Assembly (NCBI GenBank): GCA_945860705.1
Contig: CAMART010000002.1
Span: 153,357-217,356, forward strand
Reading direction: 5' to 3'
DNA from: Chitinophaga pinensis
GTDB taxonomy: Bacteria; Bacteroidota; Bacteroidia; Chitinophagales; CAMDFR01
DNA length: 64,000 bases
Of this stretch, positions 53,729-62,682 are shown piece by piece (the stretch's first letter is position 1; every line of letters begins with the position of its first letter). The notes beneath the pieces are model-generated. The model saw only the letters and a list, made by a program, of their open reading frames with translations, ran no database searches and was not told the DNA's origin. The translations under genes and the position numbers were made by a program.

Positions 53729-55897
53729 TTAGTTGGATGTTTTCAAAGACTGATTATATGCGATAGCCATACGAAGTTGCCCAAAGCTGTAATCATTGCC
53801 CACTATAGCTTTAAGCTCTGTTAAAGAAGTAGATTTATTTTTATTAATAATACTCAATGCTTTTTCAAGCGACTCTGTACTAAAGAAATCCAATATTTTC
53901 ACATCTCCACTTGCTATGTATTGCGCCAAATGTCCTTCTATTGTAGTCGTTGAAAGACTTCTAATCTGTGCTATTTCTATAATTGATTTACCTGTATTAT
54001 AAAGAATCAAACTTTCTTTACTGCTATCTCCTTTTTGTACTTTTTGTTTGCTTTTTTGTTCTAGTTCTAACAGTTTTTTATTATTGTAAAACGTTGGACC
54101 ATCATAAAATTGTATACCATTGTATTTCATTTTTTCAATTTCTGAAAGCTTATTGTAAAATATTTTTTCAATTACTAGAAGTTCTTCTAGATATTTCTTC
54201 ACCCTAGTTTTACTTTTCATGTCTTCTATATGAGCATGGAGTGGCTCTATGATATCTTGAGTGATGGTTTTACCAAAATATTCTATTGCTTTTTTGAGTC
54301 GTTCTACTAACAAGTCATCTGAAGGAGCACTCAATAAATTTTTTAACTGAATCAAAAACTTATCGGCTATTTCTCTTTGTTCGTGTACTTTGTATATGAT
54401 AGATGTAGCAAGACTTATAGCATTTTCTTTGTTAGGAATATTTTTCGTACTTACCAATTCTTTTAGTTCAGTAGCATTTGTAAAAACCTTTGTCCAATCA
54501 AACGCTTTTAGTAAAAGTAATTTTGAATATTCGTTTTTTGCATCGTTGAGTTCTTGTATATATTTTGTTTTTTTTGCAATATTCTCTTTTGTATATCTGA
54601 TGATTTGAGGTTCGGTCATAATAGCATCTGCATGAATAGGCGTAAGCAAATACATGCCTTCTAGTGTAGTACATCTACTAAGCGCAACATATACTTGACC
54701 TGCAGCAAAAGACTGACCAGCATCTATCACTGCTTTTTCAAACGTAAGACCTTGGCTTTTATGGATAGTCACTGCCCAAGCTAGTTTTATAGGGTATTGA
54801 GTAAATGCGCCTATCTCTTCTTCTTCAATTTTATCTGCACCCGGATTAAATTGATATCGTATATTTTTCCAGGTTTCTTTTTTTACAACAAATTCATCGC
54901 GCGTATCAAAAAAATTGACCACTATTTCATCACTATAAATCCTTTTTATAGTAGCTAGTTTACCATTGTAATATTTTTTATCTGCACTTGTATCATTTTT
55001 GATAAACATGATTTGAGCTCCTTGTTTGAGTATTAAATTATTTTCAGTTGGATAGTTTCTATCTGAAAATTCTCCCCAAATACTAGCAGGAAACTGCACT
55101 TCATCAGCTTCTAATCGCTGTAGTTGAGAAAGATTTATTTTGTCAGCTTTCCAATTGTGTGTACATAGAGTAATATAATTTTCTAACCCATAAATAGAAT
55201 CAGGTTGATATCTTTGATTGAGCAAATCAAAATCATTTTCATTCATTTCATTGTTTCGTACATGGTTTAGTAAGTCTATGAAAGTCTGGTCGCTTTGTCT
55301 ATAGACTGTTTCGAGTTCTATATATTTTATATCTGCTTGCTCCAATACTTTTGCACTAAAGAAAAAAGGTGTATCGTAATATTGCGATAATATATTCCAA
55401 TTCTCATCTTTTACTACTGGTGGCAACTGATACAAATCTCCAATAAATAATACTTGTACCCCTCCAAATGCTTCATCTAGATTGCCACGTATATGTTTTA
55501 AAAAAATATCAATACAATCAAGTGTATCACATCGAAGCATACTCACCTCATCTATTATCAATAAATCAAGCTCACGAATCGTATCTTTTTTTGCCTTACT
55601 CAATTTTAAGTTTTGAAACATACTGTTGGGTGTCACAATCTGTACGTTGTCATCAAAACTTCTAATTTCCTCTGGTACAAACATGCCAAATGGTAACTGA
55701 AAAAAAGAATGTAAAGTCATACCTCCAGCATTAATAGCCGCTACTCCTGTAGGAGCAGTTGTGACCATTTTTTTTCTAGAATTTTTTTGTATGTCTCGCA
55801 AAAACGTAGTCTTACCAGTACCTGCTTTACCTGTTAGAAAAACATGTTTTTTAGTATGCAATACATAATCTTTAGCTATTTCTACACTATCCACCAT
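53729..55897 (-). CDS. PIF1/RecD2-like SF1 helicase with C-terminal HTH
   Basis: 722 residues. Walker A GKAGTGKTT (23-31), APTGVAAINAGGMTLHSFF, Walker B LLIIDEVSM, GDLYQLPPV, and the C-terminal motifs KLAWAVTIHKSQGLTFEKAV and YVALSRCTTLEGMYLL typical of PIF1-type 5'-3' helicases. The last ~110 residues form a helix-turn-helix pair (LYNTGKSIIEIAQIRSLSTT, YSFGQLRMAIAYN) like the HTH_40 domain at the end of RecQ-type helicases. Common in Bacteroidota; probably genome maintenance. Confidence 0.9.
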   Translation of the reverse strand: MVDSVEIAKDYVLHTKKHVFLTGKAGTGKTTFLRDIQKNSRKKMVTTAPTGVAAINAGGMTLHSFFQLPFGMFVPEEIRSFDDNVQIVTPNSMFQNLKLSKAKKDTIRELDLLIIDEVSMLRCDTLDCIDIFLKHIRGNLDEAFGGVQVLFIGDLYQLPPVVKDENWNILSQYYDTPFFFSAKVLEQADIKYIELETVYRQSDQTFIDLLNHVRNNEMNENDFDLLNQRYQPDSIYGLENYITLCTHNWKADKINLSQLQRLEADEVQFPASIWGEFSDRNYPTENNLILKQGAQIMFIKNDTSADKKYYNGKLATIKRIYSDEIVVNFFDTRDEFVVKKETWKNIRYQFNPGADKIEEEEIGAFTQYPIKLAWAVTIHKSQGLTFEKAVIDAGQSFAAGQVYVALSRCTTLEGMYLLTPIHADAIMTEPQIIRYTKENIAKKTKYIQELNDAKNEYSKLLLLKAFDWTKVFTNATELKELVSTKNIPNKENAISLATSIIYKVHEQREIADKFLIQLKNLLSAPSDDLLVERLKKAIEYFGKTITQDIIEPLHAHIEDMKSKTRVKKYLEELLVIEKIFYNKLSEIEKMKYNGIQFYDGPTFYNNKKLLELEQKSKQKVQKGDSSKESLILYNTGKSIIEIAQIRSLSTTTIEGHLAQYIASGDVKILDFFSTESLEKALSIINKNKSTSLTELKAIVGNDYSFGQLRMAIAYNQSLKTSN

Positions 55898-56012
55898 TCT
55901 GTAAATGTACTAAGAAATATCAATACATTTAGTAGCTGTTTCTCAACAAATGAGTACTAATATTGAGTGTCAATTTAAATATTTTATATACATTTATAAA
56001 TAATTTTTATCT

Positions 56013-56471
56013 ATGGCAATAGCATGGTTATCATTAGTAAAAGAACTTCCAAGTCTTATCAAAGATTTGAGTGGTATGATTACATCAAGTAGGGCAACTA
56101 AAAACTTGTTGTTAAGTGAACTGAAAAACAATCTTAAACAGTTTGAAAATGCAAAAAAAGTAAAACTTGATTATGATCAACTTATAAATATATTGAGCAA
56201 TCAGGCAATAATTGATGCACGAAAAGTTGGCTTTGTTTTTAGTGTAATAAAATTTGGAAAAGTAACAGAAAAACAGGTTCGTGATTCTAGAAATAAAAGA
56301 TATATAGGCAAAGATGCAGAATGGCTATTTATAAGTATAGCAGATAAAATAGATGAACTTAAAAAGCTACAAACACAAAAAAAATTAACGGATATAAAAG
56401 AATTAAATGTGTCCTTGCAGTTTTCAAATCTATTGTATAAAATGAAATTATTAGCTGAGTTTATTAGGTAG
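56013..56471 (+). CDS. Hypothetical helical cytoplasmic protein
   Basis: 152 residues, no signal peptide, predicted almost all-helical with heptad-like stretches (LLLSELKNNLKQFENAKKVK, IADKIDELKKLQTQKKL). No family recognised. It faces the tRNA-Phe remnant end to end and may use that remnant's hairpin as its terminator. Confidence 0.5.
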   Translation: MAIAWLSLVKELPSLIKDLSGMITSSRATKNLLLSELKNNLKQFENAKKVKLDYDQLINILSNQAIIDARKVGFVFSVIKFGKVTEKQVRDSRNKRYIGKDAEWLFISIADKIDELKKLQTQKKLTDIKELNVSLQFSNLLYKMKLLAEFIR

Positions 56472-56502
56472 TATTGTTTTTTTTGAAACACTTATTCATA
56501 AC

Positions 56503-56601
56503 AAAAGCCCTTGAACAATCAAGGGCTTTCGTGGTGCCGAACATTCGGTAGGGGCGGGATCGTTCCGAAGCTTCGGAACGTCGACACAAGGATTTTCAGT
56601 C
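56503..56601 (-). pseudogene. Broken second copy of tRNA-Phe 3' half plus its terminator
   Basis: On the minus strand it starts at tRNA nucleotide 30 (GACTGAAAATCC), follows the intact gene to the T stem, is interrupted by TTCCGAAGCTTCGGAA in place of GTT, resumes with CGATCCCGCCCC, is interrupted again by a segment containing ACCGAATGTTCGG in place of GA, and resumes with ACCACGAAAGCCC through the terminator hairpin. It cannot form a tRNA. The first 392-bp step away is the intact gene. Confidence 0.9.
56537..56579. repeat. Two CCGAA-NN-TTCGG palindromes inside tRNA remnant
   Basis: GTTCCGAAGCTTCGGAAC (56562-56579) is a perfect 18-nt palindrome; CCGAACATTCGG (56537-56548) shares its core. 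Both interrupt otherwise intact tRNA-Phe sequence. Confidence 0.85.
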
Positions 56602-56907
56602 AATAATAATTATATCGAATTTTTCATGAACAATATTTATGAATTTTTTATAAAAGGCTTCATCACTTATTAAATTGAATTGATATTTTTTAGATTTCAT
56701 ATTTTTAATATAAGATTCTATTTTTCTAGCATTGGTTCTATCATTAAGTTTAATAGTTCTTTTAAGTTCCCAACCTGAATTAAAAGCAGTATATGATTTT
56801 TCAAAAAATCCTGTATTGTGTTCCATGATTCTTCTCTCAATATTTTCAGTTTCACCAATGTAGTATTTATCTATAATTGGATTGTATAGTATATAAACAA
56901 TATGCAT
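56596..56907 (-). CDS. Small GIY-YIG nuclease inserted behind tRNA-Phe
   Basis: 103 residues from ATG 56907. A longer frame to 56979 would read through the terminator and the tRNA itself, so it is rejected. The GIY-YIG core is MHIVYILYNP ... KYYIGETENIERRIMEHN (Y5, Y16-IG, R25/R26, H30-N31) and the metal-binding Glu is in NARKIESYIKNM. Stand-alone GIY-YIG proteins of this size (YhbQ/UPF0213-like) are abundant in Bacteroidota; some relatives act as homing nucleases. The last two codons, GAC TGA, belong to the duplicated tRNA anticodon arm, so the gene borrows its stop from the tRNA copy. Confidence 0.88.
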   Translation of the reverse strand: MHIVYILYNPIIDKYYIGETENIERRIMEHNTGFFEKSYTAFNSGWELKRTIKLNDRTNARKIESYIKNMKSKKYQFNLISDEAFYKKFINIVHEKFDIIIID

Positions 56908-56913
56908 ATTATT

Positions 56914-56947
56914 TAATAAAAAAAGCCCTTGAACAATCAAGGGCTTT
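56914..56947 (-). terminator. Terminator of tRNA-Phe
   Basis: AAAGCCCTTG / CAAGGGCTTT arms with an ATTGTT loop, followed on the minus strand by TTTTTATT. It starts two bases past the tRNA 3' end. The same hairpin is repeated at 56503-56530 with the tRNA remnant. Confidence 0.93.
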
Positions 56948-56949
56948 CG

Positions 56950-57022
56950 TGGTTCGGGGCGGGATCGAACCGTCGACACAAGGATTTTCAGTCCTTTGCT
57001 CTACCAACTGAGCTACCGAACC
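56950..57022 (-). tRNA. tRNA-Phe (anticodon GAA)
   Basis: 73 nt. Acceptor GGTTCGG / CCGAACC with discriminator A, D arm GCTCAGTTGGTAGAGC, anticodon stem AAGGA / TCCTT with loop CTGAAAA (anticodon at 56989-56987), variable GTGTC, T loop TTCGATC. The T stem has one A-C mismatch. CCA is not encoded (A then CGAAAG). Only tRNA seen in the window. Confidence 0.97.
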
Positions 57023-57070
57023 TTTCTTAAAAAGGAATGCAAAAATACTTATTTTTTATTTAATTCAAAG

Positions 57071-58015
57071 CTATTTTTTATAGTTTGGTATTTTTATTTC
57101 ATATGACTTTCTATATTTATTAGGAAGTGTTTTGCCTTGAAGCCATGGATTCATTAGTTTTAGTGACTTATAGCTAGTGCCAAACATCTGAGCAAAGCTT
57201 ACTAAATTTGTAATAGAGCTATCTACAGTTACCACAGAATATGGTATTGGTTGATACAAATCTTGTTCTTCAAGCATGTATCCGTACTTATTTGGATGTT
57301 CATATACTTCTTTCAGCGCTATTATTCTAAATATATATCTAGAAGTTTCTGTGTTTAAGTATAAGTCGTAATAATTACTTGTTTGTTGGAAATTCACTTG
57401 TGATTGGAGTCCAGCAGGTCCACAATTATATGATGCTGCAGCCATTGTCCATGTACCAAATTTCGCTTTTGATTCTTTTAGATATTTACATGCAGCTATG
57501 GTAGCTTGACGTACATCATATCGCATATCTATTGATTCATTTATTTCCAAACCATAGTTGATTCCTGTACTTCTTAAAAATTGCCAAATTCCTTCTGCAT
57601 GAGCAGGAGACGTCACATTTCTCAATCCACTTTCTGCTAAAGCCAAATATTTAAAATCATCGGGAACTCCTTGTTCTTTGAGTACTTGTTCTATTTCTGG
57701 AAAATATCTTTTACCAAGTTTCAATGCGGATATTGTACTACTATGAAAATAAGTATTTACGAGCATTTCACGTTCCATTCTTTCACGTACATCCCAATCA
57801 TTCATAGGTACTACTTCACCACAAAAATTTAAACCTTCTGGAAGTCTTATTGGATATACTTTTTCAAAGGGCAATGAATCTATTGCTTCGCTTTCTGTAA
57901 GAACAGAAAACTCTGAAATATTTTTTTTGATATTGGAATTTTTAGATGTTGCATAAACTAGGATACTCGTAATCAATAGTAAAATCGCTCCGATTCCTAT
58001 ACTCTTCTTATTCAT
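57071..58015 (-). CDS. Lytic murein transglycosylase (SLT family)
   Basis: 314 residues from ATG 58015 (MNKKSIGIGAILLLITSILV), which gives a proper membrane anchor/signal; a longer frame would overlap the DUF2480 gene by 50 bases and lose it. SLT domain about 110-225 with catalytic E128 (LALAESGL), AEGIWQFLRSTG and AAASYNCGPAGL. No LysM domain, unlike the enzyme at 28448-30367. It cleaves peptidoglycan strands in the periplasm. The DUF2480 gene ends 22 bases upstream, so they are likely co-transcribed. Confidence 0.9.
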   Translation of the reverse strand: MNKKSIGIGAILLLITSILVYATSKNSNIKKNISEFSVLTESEAIDSLPFEKVYPIRLPEGLNFCGEVVPMNDWDVRERMEREMLVNTYFHSSTISALKLGKRYFPEIEQVLKEQGVPDDFKYLALAESGLRNVTSPAHAEGIWQFLRSTGINYGLEINESIDMRYDVRQATIAACKYLKESKAKFGTWTMAAASYNCGPAGLQSQVNFQQTSNYYDLYLNTETSRYIFRIIALKEVYEHPNKYGYMLEEQDLYQPIPYSVVTVDSSITNLVSFAQMFGTSYKSLKLMNPWLQGKTLPNKYRKSYEIKIPNYKK

Positions 58016-58037
58016 TTTATAATATTTTAATAATGTT

Positions 58038-58553
58038 TTAATCAATTCTTTTTTTATAAATTGGCACCATACTACAAGGTTCTCCATATGCTATAGACCT
58101 TACAATCGGCAGTAATTTAGCAGTCAATTTCATATAAATATCTTCTTTAATACTTTTATCTCCACATCCTTTTATTACCAGTCTTTGGTTTTCATATTCA
58201 TCTGTTTTTAGTTGATTTATTTTATCTATCAGATATTGATTTTTAAAATCATCTTTACTATTAGCATATGAATAATAAATCGAATTTTGTGCCAACTTAC
58301 TACATAGCAACATATAAGCCCAAGTAGGTACGATAGCATTGTTGGAGCAATATATCATACAATATTTATCTTTAATTTGACTCCAGTCAAAAGTATCAAT
58401 TGCTTGTTTATATTCTTCTTCTTTTAAAATAAGTTCTTTGAATAAAAACTGCTTCAAGTCTAATATATATATAGATTCATTACTTGGAAGCCAAGATGCA
58501 ATATCTATAGTGATGATACTTTTATTCGCAGTGGTATTTATTGGTGTTTTCAC
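58038..58553 (-). CDS. DUF2480 family protein
   Basis: 171 residues, cytoplasmic. Family marks: IDIASWLPSNESIYILDLKQ, IKDKYCMIYCSNNAIVPTWA and the end KGCGDKSIKEDIYMKLTAKL followed by GEPCSMVPIYK. Restricted to Bacteroidota as far as I know; conserved cysteines suggest metal binding. Function unknown. Confidence 0.88.
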   Translation of the reverse strand: MKTPINTTANKSIITIDIASWLPSNESIYILDLKQFLFKELILKEEEYKQAIDTFDWSQIKDKYCMIYCSNNAIVPTWAYMLLCSKLAQNSIYYSYANSKDDFKNQYLIDKINQLKTDEYENQRLVIKGCGDKSIKEDIYMKLTAKLLPIVRSIAYGEPCSMVPIYKKRID

Positions 58554-58570
58554 AATGTAAAATTAGCCTA

Positions 58571-58609
58571 AAAAAAACAAATGCCTTAGTTTGTTAACTA
58601 AGGCATTTG
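58571..58609 (-). terminator. Rho-independent terminator after ppiD-like gene
   Basis: CAAATGCCTTAGTT (58578-58591), loop TGTT, AACTAAGGCATTTG (58596-58609), 14 perfect pairs; on the minus strand it is followed by TTTTTTT. Confidence 0.93.
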
Positions 58610-58632
58610 AAATATATGATATAAATTATCTA

Positions 58633-60789
58633 TTAATAGAACTCAGCTCTATTGTCTACCAATTTAGCATTATCTATAATTGATTGACTTAAACCTTGTC
58701 CTAATGAACGAGTAGATTGTTGTAAGAAATAAGTACCTGCTCCATCTTTTTCAGCTTGTGTTTTTGCTGGAGTAGTATTTACTTTGTCAGTTATACAAAC
58801 ATACACACCTTGCATTCCTACAATTGGTGCAGACATTTTGCCTTTTGCTTGACCTAGCATTGCACCTGCTACGGCCGGTTCAAACCCAAATGTACCTACT
58901 TGTGGTTGAGCGAGAGTAACACCCGTTACAGGTATATATGATGCATTTAGTTTTGGAGCTAGTGCCTCAATAGTAGTTGCTTTAGCATCAGTGATTTTTT
59001 TAGTAATCATTTCAGCTTTTTTCTCTTTCAATACTTCAACTTTTAGTTCTTCTTTTATATCATTGATATTTGGTAAACCTTCTGGTTTTATTTTATCTAA
59101 TAAAACAACTACATATTGGTTGTCTACCCTGAAAGGCTGAGACACGTCACCTACTTTGCTTTCGTATACCCACTTCACCATACTTCTAGCCATACCTAAT
59201 CCCGGTACATTATGATCATTTTTACCTACAGAAAATTCTCTAGTACTAGCAGGTCCCATTTTTTTAAGAGATGCTTCAAATGCTGTAAATTTTTGGTTGT
59301 CTGAAGAAAACTTAGAAACATTACCTAAGATAGCATCTTCTGTTTCTTTGCTAGGGATAATAGATTTAGTAAGGTACGAAACTTTTACAGCTGGTGTATT
59401 AGGTTTTGTTTGTGTTACTTTCAGGATGTAAATATTACTTCCTTCTTGCGCTCTCATATATCTACCATTATCATTGTCAAATAAGAAGTAAGCTAGATTT
59501 GCAGGTACAGTTTGTTTTGTAGCCCAGTCTTTTGCTCCACCCAATTTCATCATTTGATTTGGTCCTACTTGTATGCTATTAGCTGGATCTTCAGAATATG
59601 CATTAGCGAGAGCTGCAAAATCACCACCCAAAGTATCTAGTACTTTAAATAAACTATCAAACAATTTTACTTTAGATTGTACTTCAGCTTCTGATTTTAT
59701 AGTAAGCATGATTTGAGAATACTTGATAGAATCTGACAATACTTTTTTGTTCGTGACTTTAGCTATTCTAAAACTCATACCATCATAATATGGACCTACT
59801 ATTCCTCCTACTGGCATAGACATGATAGAGTCTGCATAGGCACCTGACAATTCAGATTTTCTAGTCCAGTCTAGACTGTATGGCAACTCTGAATTTACAT
59901 TGAAGAAAGTAGTATCATTATCTGTAGTTTTAAGATCGGTTAGTTTGCTCGCCATCCAATCTTGTACTGCTATTGAGTCATATTTTGATGGCAATACAGG
60001 AAACATTGCAAACTTTATTTTTCTACTTTCAGTTTTGGATTCATATTTCTTTTGGTGTGCATTCAAATATGCTTTAAGGTCAGCATCTTCTATTTTTACA
60101 GATGCATCTGGTATAGATGTATATGGAACTTGTAATACCTTTCCTTCAACATTTGTAGTAAATTCATTGTATACCATTTCACTCATCCATTTTGGAGAGT
60201 TCATACCTTTAGTGATAAGTGCAGTATATTTTGTAGTACTTCTATTGTCGATGATGTATTTTTTGAAGTTATCCCATTGTACTCTTCTTTTAGCTACTTC
60301 TGGTCCACCATCTTTTTGGCTTAGTGAGTTTACGAAGTTCACAACATTTTGTCCAGAGTACTGACCTGTATTTGGGTCTGTAAAATTTTGTTTAATCATT
60401 GGATCTGGAAACATATCACCTCTTAAAAGTTCTATTTGCTCTTCTGTAGTTACTTGTATGCCATTTTTTGCATATATTTTATCCATTACAGTTTTGCTCA
60501 AAAGCTCTTTCCAAGTTTGCTCTCTTACACTTTGTCTTTCTTGCTCAGTCAAAGAAGATTGGTCTTCTTTGTTCATTTGCATATTATCTTCATTGGTTTT
60601 TACTTTATCTTCAAAAGCCATTCTGTCTAGAGATGTACCATCTATGCTTCCAAGTGTATTTTTATTACCTCTGAAAATAGTTACACCACTTTCCCATTCG
60701 CTCATGATCAAAAATAAAAACATACTTACTCCTAAAAGGATAAGCATGATCCACATAAATTTAGTTCGTATTGCGCCTATTACTGCCAT
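58633..60789 (-). CDS. ppiD: PpiD/SurA-like membrane-anchored peptidyl-prolyl isomerase
   Basis: 718 residues. A short cytoplasmic start and one membrane helix (IMLILLGVSMFLFLIM, about 13-28), then a helical SurA_N-type chaperone region (about 40-260), a parvulin rotamase domain about 355-470 (IKYSQIMLTI, DFAALANAYSEDP, NIYILKVTQ) and a second, less clear parvulin-like region near 500-590. It folds newly exported outer-membrane and periplasmic proteins. Has the best-defined promoter of the window just upstream. Confidence 0.88.
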   Translation of the reverse strand: MAVIGAIRTKFMWIMLILLGVSMFLFLIMSEWESGVTIFRGNKNTLGSIDGTSLDRMAFEDKVKTNEDNMQMNKEDQSSLTEQERQSVREQTWKELLSKTVMDKIYAKNGIQVTTEEQIELLRGDMFPDPMIKQNFTDPNTGQYSGQNVVNFVNSLSQKDGGPEVAKRRVQWDNFKKYIIDNRSTTKYTALITKGMNSPKWMSEMVYNEFTTNVEGKVLQVPYTSIPDASVKIEDADLKAYLNAHQKKYESKTESRKIKFAMFPVLPSKYDSIAVQDWMASKLTDLKTTDNDTTFFNVNSELPYSLDWTRKSELSGAYADSIMSMPVGGIVGPYYDGMSFRIAKVTNKKVLSDSIKYSQIMLTIKSEAEVQSKVKLFDSLFKVLDTLGGDFAALANAYSEDPANSIQVGPNQMMKLGGAKDWATKQTVPANLAYFLFDNDNGRYMRAQEGSNIYILKVTQTKPNTPAVKVSYLTKSIIPSKETEDAILGNVSKFSSDNQKFTAFEASLKKMGPASTREFSVGKNDHNVPGLGMARSMVKWVYESKVGDVSQPFRVDNQYVVVLLDKIKPEGLPNINDIKEELKVEVLKEKKAEMITKKITDAKATTIEALAPKLNASYIPVTGVTLAQPQVGTFGFEPAVAGAMLGQAKGKMSAPIVGMQGVYVCITDKVNTTPAKTQAEKDGAGTYFLQQSTRSLGQGLSQSIIDNAKLVDNRAEFY

Positions 60790-60832
60790 AAAATATATTT
60801 CCTTTATTATTAGGGTTAAATTTAAAAGATTG

Positions 60833-60863
60833 CAAAAATAATGCTATTAGACTGTAATACAAA
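60833..60863 (-). promoter_or_regulatory. Complete Bacteroidota-type promoter of ppiD-like gene
   Basis: On the minus strand TTTG (60863-60860), 19-base spacer, TATTTTTG (60840-60833): both -33 and -7 elements at the classical spacing, giving a leader of about 38-40 nt to the ATG at 60789. Confidence 0.75.
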
Positions 60864-60918
60864 GAAAAAAGTAAAGGAATATGAAATTATAATTGATTGA
60901 AATATAGAATATTAGATA

Positions 60919-61584
60919 CTAGATATCCATAAATTTCATAAATTCATCATATTTTTCTTTCAAATCTTGGCTATATTCTTGCTCTTCATAGGTTGCTTTT
61001 ACTATATAACTGAAGCGCTCAAATGTTTGAACTAGAGCAGCCAATTCGTATTTATCTAGCTTTAAAGTGATTTCTACTTTTGATTGGTCGTAGATAGTAT
61101 TAACATACATACATAGTACTTTTATATCATTAGACTCTACTATTCGTGCTATTTCGCTTAGTGAGTAACTATTGATATTGGTTTCTACTACAATGATAGC
61201 ACCATTATCTAAAAGTGAATTATATTGAGCAAAATATCTAAATAAGCTATGAAGAGTAATTGTACCTACAAGTTTGTCGTCTTTTTCTACTACAGGTATA
61301 AGTGTTAGATTGTTTTCAGCGGTGATTTTGATTACTTCAAAAATATGCATGTTTTCATTAGCATAAGGATGTATGAGAGAATAGGGCAATTCACTCAATG
61401 GTTTATCCATATCTTCAATATCCATGATAGCTTCATCGGTGATAAGCCCAGCATACTTATGATTTTCATCTTCTACAGGAAGCATCTCTAGACCAAACTC
61501 TTGCATCAGTGCCAAAGCTGTATTGGCACTATCTGTAAGAGATAAACTAGGAATGGTATCCGCTATTAATTGTCTTGCTATCAT
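60919..61584 (-). CDS. CBS-domain pair protein
   Basis: 221 residues. Two CBS motifs occupy about 1-55 (TIPSLSLTDSANTALALMQE, LPVEDENHKYAGLITDEAIM) and 70-125 (IFEVIKITAENNLTLIPVVE, VGTITLHSLFRYF); the C-terminal ~85 residues look like an ACT-type alpha/beta fold (AIIVVETNINSYSLSEIARI, KVEITLKLDKYELAALVQTF). Such proteins bind adenosyl ligands and act as energy or nucleotide sensors; partner unknown. Confidence 0.85.
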   Translation of the reverse strand: MIARQLIADTIPSLSLTDSANTALALMQEFGLEMLPVEDENHKYAGLITDEAIMDIEDMDKPLSELPYSLIHPYANENMHIFEVIKITAENNLTLIPVVEKDDKLVGTITLHSLFRYFAQYNSLLDNGAIIVVETNINSYSLSEIARIVESNDIKVLCMYVNTIYDQSKVEITLKLDKYELAALVQTFERFSYIVKATYEEQEYSQDLKEKYDEFMKFMDI

Positions 61585-61722
61585 ACTACAATATTACGTC
61601 AGTTCTATTTAAATTGTTGCATTAATTGTGCCATTTTATTGTCATTTTTTTTATAAAAAAAATATAAATATGAAATAGCAAATTCATATATATAACGAAT
61701 AAAAGTATAAAAAGATTTGATT

Positions 61723-62487
61723 TTATGAATTCTTAATCGATTTTAAAAATCCTTCTAAGTATCGATTGAATAATTCTGGATGCTCCATCATAGGTACATG
61801 ACCACATAGGTCTATGATATGAAGTTGAGAATTGGGTATTAGTTTTTTAAATTCTTCTCCTGCAAAAAGAGGCGTGATTTTATCTTCTCTACCCCATATC
61901 AAGTTGACAGGAATAGTGATAGTTTCAAGCTGATCTTTTACATTGTGTCGTATAGCACTTCGTGCAATGTACAATACTCGTATAGCTTTTTCTCTATTGT
62001 TTACTATTTCAAATACTTCATCTATCAATTCTTTTGAAGCTATTTTAGGGTCGTAAAAAGTATATTCTGTTTTGGTTTTTACGTATTCGTAATCGCCTTT
62101 TTTTGGATAAGAATCTCCTAGACTATTTTCAAATAAACCAGAGCTACCAGTAAGCGAAAGTGAAAGTATTTTATCTTGATGTTTGAGCGTATAAATTAGG
62201 CTTAGATGGCCCCCTAAAGAATTGCCTAATAAATGAAATTTTGAAAATTCTTTATACTCTACAAATTTTTCGAAATATAATAAAAGTCCATCAAGAGTAC
62301 TGTCAGAAACCTCTAGCTCAAATAATGGCAACAAAGGGATTACAACTTTATAATCGTTTGAAAAATGATCGATGATTGATTTGAAATTGCTTAGTGCACC
62401 AAATAATCCATGCATCAATACTAGAGGCTCGCCACTGCCAGCTTCTACATATCTAAATTCTTTTTCTACTCTTATTTTGTATTCCAT
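61723..62487 (-). CDS. Alpha/beta hydrolase
   Basis: 254 residues with the full catalytic triad: nucleophile S90 (LLGNSLGG), Asp in LIWGREDKITP and His in LCGHVPMMEHP; oxyanion HGLFG near 26-30. Cytoplasmic. The cap region has no feature that fixes the substrate; esterase or C-C hydrolase activity is possible. Confidence 0.88.
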   Translation of the reverse strand: MEYKIRVEKEFRYVEAGSGEPLVLMHGLFGALSNFKSIIDHFSNDYKVVIPLLPLFELEVSDSTLDGLLLYFEKFVEYKEFSKFHLLGNSLGGHLSLIYTLKHQDKILSLSLTGSSGLFENSLGDSYPKKGDYEYVKTKTEYTFYDPKIASKELIDEVFEIVNNREKAIRVLYIARSAIRHNVKDQLETITIPVNLIWGREDKITPLFAGEEFKKLIPNSQLHIIDLCGHVPMMEHPELFNRYLEGFLKSIKNS

Positions 62488-62682
62488 ATAATGTCTAAAT
62501 GTAATAAGAATTATCGAGATTCAAATATTCTCCCAAAAAAATATTGGAATATTTATAATATTCTCATTTAACATTAAATATTGAATTTTTTACAATTAAG
62601 ATTATTCTTTCTTTTTTATCAAGAAAAAAGAAAAATAATAATTCTTATTAGACATATCAATTATTATAGGTAATCAAAAAAA

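Noticed and set aside
51447..56471. Defence island made of patatin, helicase and small helical protein
   Set aside because: The helicase and patatin are each common chromosomal genes in the phylum, intergenic spacing does not show one operon including the plus-strand gene, and no sensor or nuclease partner is present.
56908..56979. N-terminal extension of the GIY-YIG protein to an ATG at 56979
   Set aside because: That ATG lies inside the tRNA-Phe gene and the extension would translate the tRNA and its terminator; MHIVYILYNP at 56907 is the natural family start.
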